Source: Ancistrus triradiatus
Taxonomy: Eukaryota > Chordata > Actinopteri > Siluriformes > Loricariidae
Reading direction: 5' to 3'
DNA length: 64,000 bases
Assembly: GCA_025084515.1 (NCBI GenBank)
Contig: JAJAGP010000018.1
Span: 1 to 64,000, forward strand
How positions within the stretch are numbered: position 1 is the first letter of the stretch; every line of letters starts with the position of its first letter. A model generated the notes under the pieces. The model ran no database searches. It saw nothing but the letters and a program-made list of their open reading frames with translations, and was not told the origin of the DNA. A program made the translations under genes and the position numbers. Of the stretch, positions 48,727 to 60,212 are shown piece by piece.

Positions 48727-48920
48727 AACATGGTGGGTAGTGCTGTCACCTCTCAGCTCCAGAAACCCGAGTTTAAGTACTGTGTCTGCACGGGATCCCT
48801 GGTGGTACTTCGGGTTCTTCCCACAGACCAAAGATGTGTTAGGTCAGCTTGCATCTCTGACGTGTTCCAGTGTGGGAGCATGTGATGGACTGCCTCCATG
48901 GGTGGCCCCTGCCTTTAACA
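48727..48920 (+). repeat. SINE of the second family
   Basis: The head GGTGGGTAGTGCTGTCACC is followed by a body containing CCACAGACCAAAGATGTG and GTGATGGACTGCCTCC. It is in the opposite orientation to the copy at 12530-12850. Confidence 0.65.
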
Positions 48921-49159
48921 GTTCTAAACCAATTTGGGAGGAACGACCGCTTGTGGAGCTCCCCTAAAATCTACATTTGTTGCAGGGCCTTTTCGTGTTT
49001 GCATTCGCACCAAGAACAGGAACGCAGAGTATTTTTTAATTTCGCTTAGACGACTCAAAATCACGTACCTCCTCCGTGCATATAGGCTCAATAAAGCCTG
49101 GACTTCCACTGTCCGTCCACTTGTCTTTTTATTTGTCCATTTTAGCGCCAAGATATGTT

Positions 49160-49945
49160 AAGTATACAGTGGTACCTCGGTTCTCGACGAATTCGGTTCT
49201 AAGTTTGTTTCGATTCTCGTCATTTGCTCAAGACTTGGTGCACTTGTTTATAACTTGTACAAGTCGAGTTTCACCTGAAACTCGATTCATGATTCAGTAC
49301 AGTGACTCAGATTAACAATAGCCCTTACTCTGTGAAGATTTCAGCTGTGTTTATCGTGTTTTACTTTATTCTTACATCTAGAGTACTGTATTCTTAGTGC
49401 AAATAAGTCTCCATTGGTCCTAAAAAGCTTAGTGTAAGAGCCACCCGAAAGAAAACACAGGCTGCAGTTAGCTGAGATAACCCAGAGTTCACCAATACAG
49501 TAAGTATTTTGCTTTTACATTTCAATTTCAATCCATTACTCATTAAATGACATGAGGTTTTTCAACACTTTATTATAAAATCAGCTTTGTGTTAATGATT
49601 TTGACCAACTGTAGGATAACGCAAGTGTAAATGTGTAATCGGTTCCGCTTTGATACAGTCATACATCATAAGGTAAATGTATCATGAACCTATTGGTCTA
49701 ATATAGTCTATCTATATTAGACCAATAGGTTCATGATACATTTACCTTATGATGGATTTGTCAGAATGTATCCCCATCGTGAATCAGGGAGCACCTGTAC
49801 AGTACAACTCCATTAATGCGTATAATGCCTTATACAGTGTGAATTTTCTGGGGGTCTGGGACGGGTTCATTGAATTTACATTATTCCTTAAGGGGAAAAT
49901 GCTCGGTACTCATTATTTTCGGTTCTCCACAAGCTGGAAATTTTC
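49160..49945. mobile_element. Non-autonomous DNA element, copy 2, with palindrome
   Basis: Left end TACAGTGGTACCTCGGTTCT; the inside is shared with 34695-35220. A perfect 43-bp inverted repeat sits within it at 49664-49754. The right end is decayed. Confidence 0.65.
49664..49754. repeat. Perfect 43-bp inverted repeat, 5-base loop
   Basis: Left arm 49664-49706 and right arm 49712-49754 are exact reverse complements around TCTAT. The right arm corresponds to the normal element sequence (compare 34990-35020), so the left arm is an added inverted copy. Confidence 0.93.
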
Positions 49946-51197
49946 TCACATAGCACTTTCAGACAATCTCATAAGCCATCATTTTTATTTAATGAACATT
50001 TATTAATGAAAACAGTTCACAATGCAGACTGATTGACTCGCAGCTGCCACGTGACCAAGTTTTGTACCCAGTGTCACCATGTTTAAAAGTCCCCAGCAGT
50101 TTAATCATTTACAAACGGTGTCAATCATGGCCTTTACCAAACAGAGCCATAAACAAACCTCCTTTGTCTCCACGACTGATAAGATCCCGTAGCCAACTTC
50201 ATCTCCCGGACAGGTACAGTTCAAAAGGACAGCCGCCTGTTTAGCTGCTCGAAACACACACCATCTCAGCTGACGAGGTTACACATTCAGCAGGGTTACG
50301 CAACGACTGATGCAATTTAGTCTCCCGTTTCTTGATAACGCAAACTGAGATTCAACTGCAGTTTGTTTCTACGAGGCCAAAAATAGATTAGTGCGATTAG
50401 GCGCGTGACCCTGATAAGGCTGAATGACTGAGAACAGTAGTCATTAATCACAACTGCTGGCAAAGAGGACAAACCGCCGTCTTGCTTCTCGTTGCAAAAA
50501 TCGTGCAGCTTTATTAGCTATGTTACAGATATTACGTAACAGTCATGTATCTGGTAACATGCAGAAGATTTAATCATTGCCCGACCCAGGCCACAGAATT
50601 TTAAAACCTTTCTTATTGACCCAGGGTTAGACAGCCTCCTGGCAGCAAATCATATAGTCCTACGTTTAATGAGCGTACAGCTTGACCTGCAAATTCCTCC
50701 AGTCAACAGGAAGAGCTCCTGAACTCTCACCGGCGGAGCTTAAAACAACAGAGATCAGCAGACTGTAAAACACAAGGCCTTCCACCCATAACAGGCCCAA
50801 GTTTGGACCGGCAGCTCTGTTTGCAACGGTTGATCCTGGTCAACCTTTGAACACATGAAAGCTTATGAGAGCCACATATTTCCAAGCTGCCTGTAGTCAT
50901 TCATGTACATGCCCCAACGGAAGGGTCCAGTGTCTCTGGTCGCACAAGGAGGCCGAGGACAAGTCTACCAGTGGAGAAAATACATGGCAAAATTCCTCGA
51001 CATCTACAATTATCAATCAATTGCTAATCAACGATGTGTTTAGATACATTTTACTTATTTGTACCAAGCTGTAAATGGTGTTAATAAGTCTACGTACCTG
51101 AGCTTTCGTAAGTAGTACTGCGTTGTCTGTCCCCCTACTACCTGTATATTCTCTCTAAAGTAGAACTATAAGAAATGGATAAAAACCTCTATAAAGT
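49946..51197. other. Intergenic, nothing supported
   Basis: Unique-looking AT-rich DNA. No gene, RNA gene or clear repeat was found on either strand. Confidence 0.5.
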
Positions 51198-51767
51198 GCA
51201 TTTACATGCACTTATTCCAATCATAGTCTGATTTTTGAAGTTATCTATTTAACCAAGTTGTCATCCAGCATACTTCGATCTAGAAATGACATTAAGAAAA
51301 CCGATAAAAGAGCGATGGGATTTTTTTTTCAGTAATCTGATTTCTCATAGCATGTATACAAGCTACGCAATTTCAATCGGATTTGGCAGTCTGCTAGCGG
51401 AAAGAACTTGTTTGTCAGGTCCGCTTATTCTTAGAGATTTTGCTTGTCTTGGGTGCATTTACATAGGCCTGGTGAGGGATTCTCTAGTGGGATGTGGCAA
51501 CCCTGGAGTTAAATGAAAGACTTTGTGAAGACTTTATATACCCAAGAAAATGAAGAATCTGATTATTTAATACTAACATTTGAAGTTTACATCACATCCG
51601 CCTGTGGCTGGTAAAGTAGGAATCCGATTACTGCCCAAGTCGTGTAAACCTGGAGGTTTCCCTTTGTCTGATTTCTCAAGGGCATGTAAGCTCCCTGATT
51701 GGATTACTGACAAAATCTGATTTTCTGCAGTTATCAGAATTATGAAGTGCATGTAAACACGCCCGGT
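51198..51767. mobile_element. Palindromic-ended repeat, short copy
   Basis: Starts GTGCATTTACATGCACTTAT and ends AAGTGCATGTAAACAC, inverse ends of a 570-bp element related to 40236-41826. No coding is present. Confidence 0.65.
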
Positions 51768-53519
51768 GTCTATCAATGTGTTCTTGGCTTCAGTTCAAAC
51801 AAAAGCACGTCTAGTTCTACACATTTATGTAATTGTTTGCAGTTTTCTTGTGAAAATACTCTTTATATTTACATTATAACAGCATTAAAAGACTACAGGT
51901 AATCCTCGTTTTATGATATTTTGACATGACGATGGGAATCTGATAATACACATTCAGCAGAAACTGTATTCTGAAATTTTGATTTCGATTTTCCCCCGGT
52001 CAGGCAATGAGCAGTACGATACTCTCCTGCTTTAAATGGGGAAATCGGCGGTTGTGACAATAATTGTCTTTATTAGGCAGTAAGCTTTGTGTGAATCATT
52101 TTGCTCAACTGTAGATTAATGCAAGTGTTTTAAGCATGCACTACGACATATACTCTATAAATTAAACTCTTCGGATGGATTTGTCTTAACGTATCCCCAT
52201 CATAAACCGGGGAGCACCTGTAGGTGACCATGGTAACGTTCGGTCAAGGACCTGTTTCAGAGAACGCAATGCAACGGTGCACACCTGTATACGTAAGACT
52301 TAAGGAATTACAACATACTCGCATTGAAGCTGTTACATACGACTATCATAGATTTAATTAATGAGTGTAACTCAGGATTATTCCAGGCTGTTTACAAGGG
52401 CCTGGTCTGAACCTGACATGAGAAAGGAAAATCCTAACAGTATTTTCCACCCAACAAACAGACGCTTTGAGGCCCAGGCGTACAGAGCGCTGTGCTCTGA
52501 CCAGAATCCTTTAATCTGCATCCCATGACCTGTGGGAAACTCTGAGAACAGAGTCCATGCTTGGCAGGAGAACAGCCACAGGCTCAGAGAGCTCAGCTCA
52601 CATCTCAACGCCACTCGAGTGCTCGCTCCATGTCCGCGATCATAACGTCGATGCACAAAGCGCCCCTTTATTGTAGAAACCGGCACTGTGGGCTTGACGC
52701 GTTTACCATTTATTTACACGGCAGCGTTTAAGCAGACACCCTTTCTACAAACAAGCAAGGGAACCTGGCTTACTTAAATTTAATTGCTGTGTAGGCGAGA
52801 TTAGGTCAGGAAAGCTCCTACACATTTCGGCCAAAATAACCTGTGACATTTAATTTGGTGGATAAACTGCCAATTAGCCAGGTTATTACAAACATAAGGC
52901 GACGCAAACTCGACTTGGAGGATTCCTTCGCTGATCCAGCAGTACACTTGGATTTTAAACAAATTTTCACTGTAACACCAGTACCAATTCAATGGAGAAA
53001 CGTGCCATTCAACAGCCATTGGTTTTAATGGCCTAGGTCTTACAAACAACAGCAAATAAAAATCTTAAGTTGGGATGACAACAACCAATCAATGCACTCA
53101 TGTTTCCCTTACCCTATAGAAACTGGTTCACATTCATTCGAGTCTCTGCTTCATCTGGCTGGTTTTCCATGTTGTTTGTAATACTGTCAAACGATGCAGC
53201 TTTGGTTTCCGTTAAACAAAAGGCCAAGGTCCCTCATACCACCCCCTGAACTGTTACGGCTTTCCTCATAGAGAGAGTGTCTATAATGTAAAACAGGGTT
53301 TGGGGCATCCCCGACACATTTAGGTATAGTTTACAGTTTTCTTGTGAACTCACCCTTTATCTTTCCATTACAGCAGCCTGAAAAGACCATGTGACCATGG
53401 TAAGGCTTGGTCAATGCCCATTTCAGTCAACATCTGGTTTTACAGAGCGTAAATGTTGACTCTAAGCGATGCATACTTCTACCATCTTAACTTTTAATTG
53501 TGACCAGCAAAATGAGACA
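51768..53519. other. Intergenic between castor2 and the snoRNA host gene
   Basis: Contains pieces resembling the 49160 element (GATGGATTTGTCTTAACG near 52175) and another piece near 53330-53400 shared loosely with 30170 and 51840. No coding is supported. Confidence 0.45.
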
Positions 53520-53661
53520 TGGAAAAAAGACAACACATTTTTATTGAACACAAAATCAACCTCCACCACCTTATTAGGATTTTAGTGCAAAAAAGACTGG
53601 GTTCACCAAGAGTCAAGATGCAACATGAAACTGAACCAATGCAAAGGGCTCATTCAGGACA

Positions 53662-53738
53662 CCTGATCAGCACAGTGCAGTTTCTATATGTGCTCCAAGT
53701 GACCCTCATTAATGTGAGCAGAAATCTCATCATGGTGA
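53662..53738 (-). ncRNA. Box C/D snoRNA candidate 2
   Basis: Box C ATGATGA at 53733-53727 and box D CTGA at 53670-53667, about 63 bases apart. The flanks CACC and GGTG can pair to close the terminal stem. From box D to the proposed acceptor (53597) is 70 bases, the spacing typical of intronic C/D RNAs. An ATGAG-like C' box lies between. The target was not worked out. Confidence 0.5.
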
Positions 53739-54710
53739 ACTTTGTTCCAAAAGTAGCAGCCTGCCAAACTGCTGACACGCCGCTGCCAAAGACATGCGCC
53801 TGCATCTAGTCATCTCCGGTGGATTCCAGGTGGAGTCGTGCTGTTCAAGTGATAAACACCAATAACTCCAAGCTGCACCTGATGTCTCATGAGATACGCA
53901 TCGTTGGATTCGGAAAGTACTACTTAAGCATTTATTGCACTGGAGCGTTTGTGTACTCCAGTGAAACAAAGCCTTCCTTGAGAGCTGTGATATGATTACT
54001 GCAGCAGGGTTGTAGGTCTCCTGCCTTTTATCATCTTTCTAACAAAAGCCCAACTAAAACGACCTCAGACGAGCCACAGCAAATGAGTTTAAGTGCAGAA
54101 AAGCCTGAAATATGGCATGTTCTTATGAAGTCATGTGAACACGATGCAAAGGGCAAAGATTTACTGTTACAATGTGTCTAAAGTTTCAGGGCCACAGATA
54201 CACATCTTGTGGCTGTATTTATGGGATACCTGCCCATCATCAATCATAAGAACAGCTTGTGCCTGGTCTCTCCAGAAGCATCCAGGACAACTGTGGAAAG
54301 AAGATGGAAAATGGTTTAACAATCCACAAAGTATAAATCACTAATCATTGTGGCGTCTTGAACGCAACTGCTGTCCAACATGACAAAAACACGAGATTTT
54401 AGTTGAAAAAACACCAACTCCATTGTAAAGGTGCATTATGAAAGTTTAACAACTAAAATTTAACCCTGAAGCACTCAATCAGAACAAGTCTCCCATCAGA
54501 GAGTCATGTTTCAATCAGATTATATAGTACCTAATCAATACCCATACATCTAACACACACTAAACTCAAACCTGTTCCTGTAATCTAGAGCTGCTATGAG
54601 GTGTTCATAAAAATTAATCCAAACTGATCCTGAAACCTCCAATGAAAATCAATCTTTTATTCCAAAAAGCTAGTATACATCAACAATGGTGACCCTAACT
54701 TACTGACTCC

Positions 54711-54845
54711 ACATGTCCTAGGGTTTCTTTTGAAGCCGCCTTCCATACTCTAAACCCACCATTAGGCAGTGTGGGTGATTAACACTGTTTTAGTACCAGA
54801 GCAGATCTGACCATACAGGGCGACTATGAAGCAAGTCCCACTTTA
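54711..54845 (-). ncRNA. Possible H/ACA snoRNA, 3' hairpin only
   Basis: A hairpin with CCTA/TAGG and GGGTTT/AAACCC stems and a GAAG-GCGG-CTTC tip ends directly at ACATGT (54716-54711). The 5' hairpin and H box are not convincing, so the left limit is a guess. Confidence 0.27.
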
Positions 54846-55424
54846 ATACATTTCACGAGTCTATTCTCAGATTTAACCACAGCACAGCTACTCTAGAGAC
54901 CCATAACTCGTCTGCTGGAGATAGCAGGTGACTGGTTCGGTTTCACAAGTCCCGAACTTGTGCTTGAATTAAACAAAGCGGCTCACTCGGGCTTAAGCAG
55001 CAGCAGTACAGAACCGTCAATCCTCAAGACCAATCAAGTCGGCCAGGCTCATTTCACAGCAAACACTACCGACAAGAGAGGAAGGAATAGGATAAAATGT
55101 CGCCCTTAAAGACAGCAGGTTTTCGGTCATAATGCAAACCTGCATTCATCCCCAAAGGCATCGATTTTGGATCACGGCGTTATGGGTCGCCAGTGGTAAC
55201 CTGTGGCTGACCCCCTTTGAAAGTGATCCATGTAGCTTTACGGATCGTCTCACCTTAAACTTCGAGTCGTCACGCAGCCCCAGCAGGACAGCAACGGGCC
55301 AAGTCCAGCCTGATGGACATATTGAAGTCTGGTTTGTTTATGTGGATTACTTGGTCACTAGAAGCATCAGCTTCTCATATATACTCCGATAAAGCAGGAC
55401 AGGACATGCAGATTCCATAAAAAG

Positions 55425-55500
55425 GACCAAGGCCACTCCATCTGGGAATCGAACCCAGGACCTTCTTGCTGTGGTGACAGTGCTACCCACCAAGCTGCCA
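55425..55500 (-). repeat. tRNA-like SINE head fragment
   Basis: Contains GGGAATCGAACCCAGGACC and CTACCCACCAAGCTGCCAC, matching the fragment at 35515-35590. It falls in the host-gene area. Confidence 0.5.
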
Positions 55501-57398
55501 CAAATGCAAATACAAAATAAAAAAAAAAGACTGCAGTAAAACTGTTCCCAGTGGACCACTTCGGTAGAGACCGCAGCGATTCACCGGGATGGGCTTTGAT
55601 CTTTGGTCATGTCCACAGCAAATCAAGAACTTCACCTCCTGAAAGCCTTGGTATATGACCAGAGCGCCAAGGCGAAAACAGAAACGAGGCCAGAAGACTT
55701 ACCTGCATTATTAACCTCAAGAAAGAGGCCTTAATTTAAGACTGAACATAATGGATGTCACTTCAGCACTGAACATCTTCAGTAAGGACCACTGCACACT
55801 GGTGGCTTGTTGCTCATATGCAAGTCCACCCAGGTCCTCAAGTTAGGTGTTGACACCTACAGGAAATAAGCAGACTATTTGCCATGTTGAACCATTAACG
55901 TCCATGTACAAGTGACCAGGTACGCTAATTCTTGCCTTTATGACCTGTACGGTTTCAGTTTCAGACCAAAACCTTTTTCATACAGGTCTAAATGGCTGAC
56001 AGAGCAGGGCCAACACACACAGCCAACATAACACTGATAAAACTAAAATGGCGTTGACATGACATCTAAAATCAGCACAGCTGTATCAATCTACTAGTTA
56101 TATGGGATTAACACATGTCTAATTGGAGGGATTTCAAGTATTATAGGATGTCCCAGCACCCACCTAGACCCAGCATATAAAGAACACAAGGCCCATGACG
56201 GCAGGTAACGAGCTGCTCTTGCACTGCCATTTGAACAATCCAGTCAGATATACAACTGGATGCAGATACCACACAGTGCTGCGTCTCGGTATGTCGCATG
56301 CACCTCACGAGTACTCACCAGTCATAGAGCGCCATCTTCTGGCCACGTTCGACCATTGCACCTGTAAGAATTTAGATGAGTGAAGTTAAAAGGGTGCGGA
56401 GTGAAGTAGAACTTGCTTTCAGTGCTGGTGAACAAAAACTCAATATTCAGCCCAGTTTCATAGGATACATGTCACAGTACCAATGGCTATTCGTGACAAG
56501 ATACTGGTCCGGACATACGCCAGGTAATTATGAATGAACCCAATGCGGTCTTTGGAACGACTAAGCCCCACAGACATGGGGAGAACATGCAAACTCAACT
56601 GGCTGGATGGACCAGCACAACTTGCTTACATCAGTTCCAAGCCTCATATCGTAAAATACCAGTTGCATTCTTAGTCTTTTTTGTCCTGCAGTCTTGAGGG
56701 ACACCAGGCTTTTGCTACATGCGTTTCTCTTTCCCTAATGTGCCCATTATTTTACAGTCTTGTACAGTTCAGAAACTGGAGCAAGTTATTAGTGTTGAGA
56801 GGCAAGTAGATCTAATTTTTGACTGCAACATCCCAGCTACAGATATTACAGAAGAAAAAATCCAAAAGGAGTGAATCAAACTTGGTGGAAATGTACAAGA
56901 GTACCATGAATTTGAACTGGGAGATATTACGTATCAATAAACTGATCTGGGAACAGGACGGTGTAGAGTGCATTACGTACACCTACGATTGTTGAGGCAG
57001 AAAAGCTGACCGGAGTCTTTTCTACCATGGATTACAATGCAGGACAAGTAACAAGGGTTTTCCTGAAACTGATTACCTATCAACTATCTATGAAAGAAAA
57101 TGCAGATAAACGGGAATACAAGTATTTAAAAATGACACCATTTTACTTTGACCATTCCCCACCAACAGTAACAACTGGGTAATGGATGCAACTTTTGCTA
57201 TTGGCAGTACTTGCTGTAGAGTCACCATTGCACAGGTTTATTTGACGCTGATGACTCACTCAAAGGTAGTGATTATTTCAAGGAGCAGGCACTCAAATCG
57301 TTCTAATAAAGGCCATTCTGAGAGAGTAAGGGTGCTGTGGAGCTTGATCCTTGTGGACCAAAATATCACATCAAGACGCCAAGCAAAGAATTGCATAA

Positions 57399-57533
57399 AT
57401 TTGTCCTGCAGCGTTTGCCCACAGAGTCCATGGCAGGAACCCTATGGGTAAAGCTATACTACAGAATTGCTCTTTGAGGCATTTCCAACGACACGACTCT
57501 ACAGCGAGGAGCCAGTCGGGATAGACCTCAGTA
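57399..57533 (-). ncRNA. Box H/ACA snoRNA candidate B
   Basis: Two hairpins are joined by an H box. The 5' hairpin closes with TGAGG/CCTCA and has an inner GACT/AGTC stem. The H box is AGAGCA (57473-57468). The 3' hairpin closes with CTGTAG/CTGCAG, has an internal pocket, and continues with CCCATAG/CTGTGGG. The ACA box follows at 57404-57402 with exactly three bases after it. It lies in the intron between exons ending 57569 and starting 57317. Length, box spacing and folding all fit the class. The guide target is unknown. Confidence 0.6.
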
Positions 57534-57687
57534 CTGCACATCTCTAACAAACACAAGACTTCACTCACCATTAGGACATGCACGAGAACGCAACCGTCGC
57601 ACACATCATGGGATGTTCTGTACACAGACCCAAGAAACTGCTGTTAGTGACAGTAACAGATCCCACACCAAGTTAAAATGGTTAGGA

Positions 57688-57755
57688 CTGTTCAGAAAGG
57701 CTTTCTTCTTTCATGGGCATAAGAGCAGTTGAACATAATGCCAATCATCATTACA
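57688..57755 (-). ncRNA. Box C/D snoRNA candidate 1
   Basis: Box C ATGATGA at 57751-57745 and box D CTGA at 57695-57692. Flanking TGT and ACA can pair. Box D lies 74 bases before the acceptor of the exon starting at 57617, the usual distance. The guide stretch just upstream of box D reads GAAAGCCTTT. Confidence 0.5.
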
Positions 57756-58259
57756 AACACCGATTTAACACCGTATGAAATCGGTTTTACCTCAAGTTGG
57801 GCCAAGGGCACATGGAGTCTGGCATCTAGCCAAAACCTGGAAGGACAATTCAACAGGCCTGGGTCATTCAGTGTAGTTCCAACAACTAGCCTTAGTACAG
57901 TTACTCTTCTAAACGCTGACAAATCAAGTCCGAATCTTTGTGGCAATTACTTAAATTACAGACCAAATGACCTCAATGAAGCAAGTGTCCATTCCCATAA
58001 GTAGCACCGCTGATGTGAACACAGCGGTGAGTTGCAAGGAAACAGAGTTGTACTCTTTGCACTGTACTAGTTCCTAAGCCCAATATAACTAGGCCGTGAC
58101 TAGAACTGTGCACAAAAACAAACCTAAAGAGTTTCACACTTGCCATCATGGTGCTCCCAGTCGAGCACAGATCCAGGATCAGAGTCAGGCCCTGCCATAC
58201 TGTGGAGAAACCAGGACACCCTTATGAATGTCAACCTTGCATGCGTGTCAGATAAAGCA

Positions 58260-58400
58260 CAGTGTAGGAGAATATTCCAGGCCTCATTGTCACCTCTGCA
58301 ATGCGTGGTGCAGAAATGAAAGCAAACCTGGACATTATATGGCCATGAAAGCTGTGGAACAGGACCATAACGGAGAAGCTCCTAATAGGTTTACATGGCC
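58260..58400 (-). ncRNA. Box H/ACA snoRNA candidate A
   Basis: The 5' hairpin is closed by a perfect GGCCATG/CATGGCC stem, followed at once by the H box ATATAA (58340-58335). The 3' hairpin CCAGG/CCTGG has an inner CTGCA/TGCAG stem, and ACA lies at 58265-58263 with three bases after it. About eleven bases between the lower stem and ACA pair poorly, which is the weak point. It lies in the first intron, about 60 bases before a CCACAG acceptor. Confidence 0.5.
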
Positions 58401-58720
58401 TTAAACTGACACAGAGCGTTAAGAACTAAACAAACAGGACAGATATTCAGCACATAAGCCAAAGTATGCTAAAGTTTACGCTGTTTTTTTGAGAATTAGG
58501 CAAAAACCGTGGTCCAAAATTCAAACTCCATGCTAGCTCGCCATTTTGCACAGCGCGTGCACGTGGAGCGTCTTTAAACGCACCTCGCGATACGCGATTA
58601 TTTCTGCGTCTAAAAGTAACGCGTAGCACAAATAAACATTACAAATCTGAATATACACGACATTAAACATCATAAAGAACACCTTTTAAGCAGTTTGTAT
58701 AGGAAACCTGCTCAACCCAC

Positions 58721-58790
58721 CTTCTCTAGTCAACGCGGGCGGAAGAAAGAGAACGGAACGCGTTCGTCAAACCATTTATCCCGCCTCAGC
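58721..58790 (-). promoter_or_regulatory. TOP promoter and first exon of the snoRNA host gene
   Basis: In transcript sense: GGGATAAATGG (TATA-like, near 58780), CGCGTTCCG, then the pyrimidine run TTCTCTTTCTTCC, GCCCGCG, and the donor at 58721. GC content rises locally (58735-58840) against AT-rich surroundings. Terminal oligopyrimidine starts mark ribosomal-protein and snoRNA host genes. Confidence 0.55.
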
Positions 58791-58859
58791 TCTATTTTTC
58801 CCACCCACATTCTGGCAAACCCCGCCTCCGCGCGCAAAATCTACCTAGTAACAGCCTGC

Positions 58860-60212
58860 CTGCTGCTATTCGATTGGCTGAGAGCACAAACAAGACACCA
58901 ACTGAAAGCGACATTTTTGGGCTATTTATTTATGAATTTCTTTACGATGATTAATAATGCTAAAAGCTAAGGAATGAAACCACACAGACTAGCATGTGAT
59001 AGCTATAACTAGACCTACTTTAAGGTCATTTTTATTAAGCATGACCTGAAATGAACGATTTTAAGTGATGAACCAAAGCAGCTAGTCCATGAAGCAACAG
59101 CTTTTAGATGACGTTTATCATTTTAAAGCAGAAAAATATGTAAAGTTTGACAAAAGCAATGGTACAAACAGCACATTACAGACATTTTGTGAAGTTTTGT
59201 GGGTTTCATGACTTAATACCATTTACAATATATATTTTTAAAGCTATGCAAGTAAACATCCGAGATAACGAGGTTAGACTGTAATTAATTCTGACATCAC
59301 AAACCTCTAAGTATGTTGTGCTTACTTACACTGAACCTCCATGAGCTGCTCTAAGCACCCTGAGTAAGACTATATTCAACACTATAGCAAAAAGACCAAG
59401 AAAAACAGAATAACACATAACCTGGTTGGGTACACAAAGCAAAACCGGTCAGTACTGGTCTACATTTACATTTACAGCATTTAGCAGACTCCCTTATCCA
59501 GAGCGACATACAATTGATGCAATCTTACAATCCAAGCAATTGTGGGTTAAGGAGCCAACAGTGGCAGCTTGGCAGAGGTGGGATTTGAATCCTGGACCTT
59601 TTGGCCCATAAACCCAGAGGTTTATAACCTCTCACCAATCGGAGAAGATCATCCACCTTACGATGTCTGTGTTTATCACTTTTTCCTGTTGTAAATGATG
59701 TGTTCTATTTGAGGAAGCAGCCGAGTCTTTCTGCTTCTTTTCGTCTCCTGGTTAGATTCAGGCACCTTCACATGAACGCTTCAGTTTCTTGGTAATCGGA
59801 TGCAGGGAATGACCTTTGTTTCAGAAAACAACAATAGCCTGAAGCATTTCTTTAGAAAGGCGTTTTGTTTTGGATGTTAATCTCTTGAGGTTAAGCAATG
59901 CATACATACCTTCAAACCCAAGGAAAGACAATGTACTAGCTTTATTGAACGGGGCAACGTTTTTTTTTTTTTCAGATGTGCAAACACAGCTACATTTTTT
60001 TCTCAAATAATCAGTTGGCATTTATTAGCATTAGGACAAACAAATAATGGCTGTGAAAAATGTACATGTGAATAACACATTAGAAATCAGTCAACACAAT
60101 GTCATAACCGTAGGTGTAAAAACAATTCTTTCCAAGCAAAGTAGTCATTCTACCCATTTTAATGCCAGTGCGTTGGCATGAAATAAGTAAACCGGACTTT
60201 GAGTTGGTTCTC
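58860..60212. other. Intergenic between host gene and DOC2-family gene
   Basis: AT-rich DNA upstream of the host gene, with one V-SINE (59462-59611). No gene is seen. AATAAA signals on the minus strand at 60218 and 60026 probably serve the DOC2-family transcript. Confidence 0.5.
59462..59611 (-). repeat. V-SINE
   Basis: From TACATTTACATTTACAGCAT to a GGGATTTGAATCCTGGACC head; it is missing the last 30 bases of the tRNA part. Confidence 0.82.

Larger units (their letters stand above)
46936..49159. other. Intergenic, castor2 upstream side
   Basis: Repeat-rich DNA. 47360-47500 is similar to 43760-43920 (both have TTCACTCG, GTCATTCAG and AAGACAGATTTT in the same order), an unnamed dispersed repeat. 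(AAAT)n lies at 47525-47550. A V-SINE-like body lies at 48400-48560 (TTATCCAGAGTGACTTGC). No gene is seen. Confidence 0.5.
53522..58753 (-). ncRNA. Putative snoRNA host gene (non-coding, 5'TOP-like start)
   Basis: The proposed transcript starts at a 13-base pyrimidine run (58753-58741), with a TATA-like ATAAAT about 25 bases upstream. The first exon is only 33 bases and ends at 58721 (AAG then GTGGGT). Further very short exons with good splice sites are 57617-57569, 57317-57260, 57087-57026, 56361-56319 and 54290-54230, and the last exon starts at 53596. AATAAA at 53545-53540 precedes a GT-rich tract. No long frame runs through these exons. Introns hold candidate box C/D and H/ACA RNAs set 60-80 bases before acceptors. 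This is the standard architecture of snoRNA host genes, which are TOP-regulated with tiny exons. The exon list is incomplete and the gene cannot be named. Confidence 0.62.

Noticed and set aside
54190..54245. Possible C/D snoRNA with TTGATGATG
   Set aside because: The box-like word lies inside a well-bounded 61-base exon (54290-54230), before a CAG-GTATCC donor. Position and poor box C make an exon the better reading.
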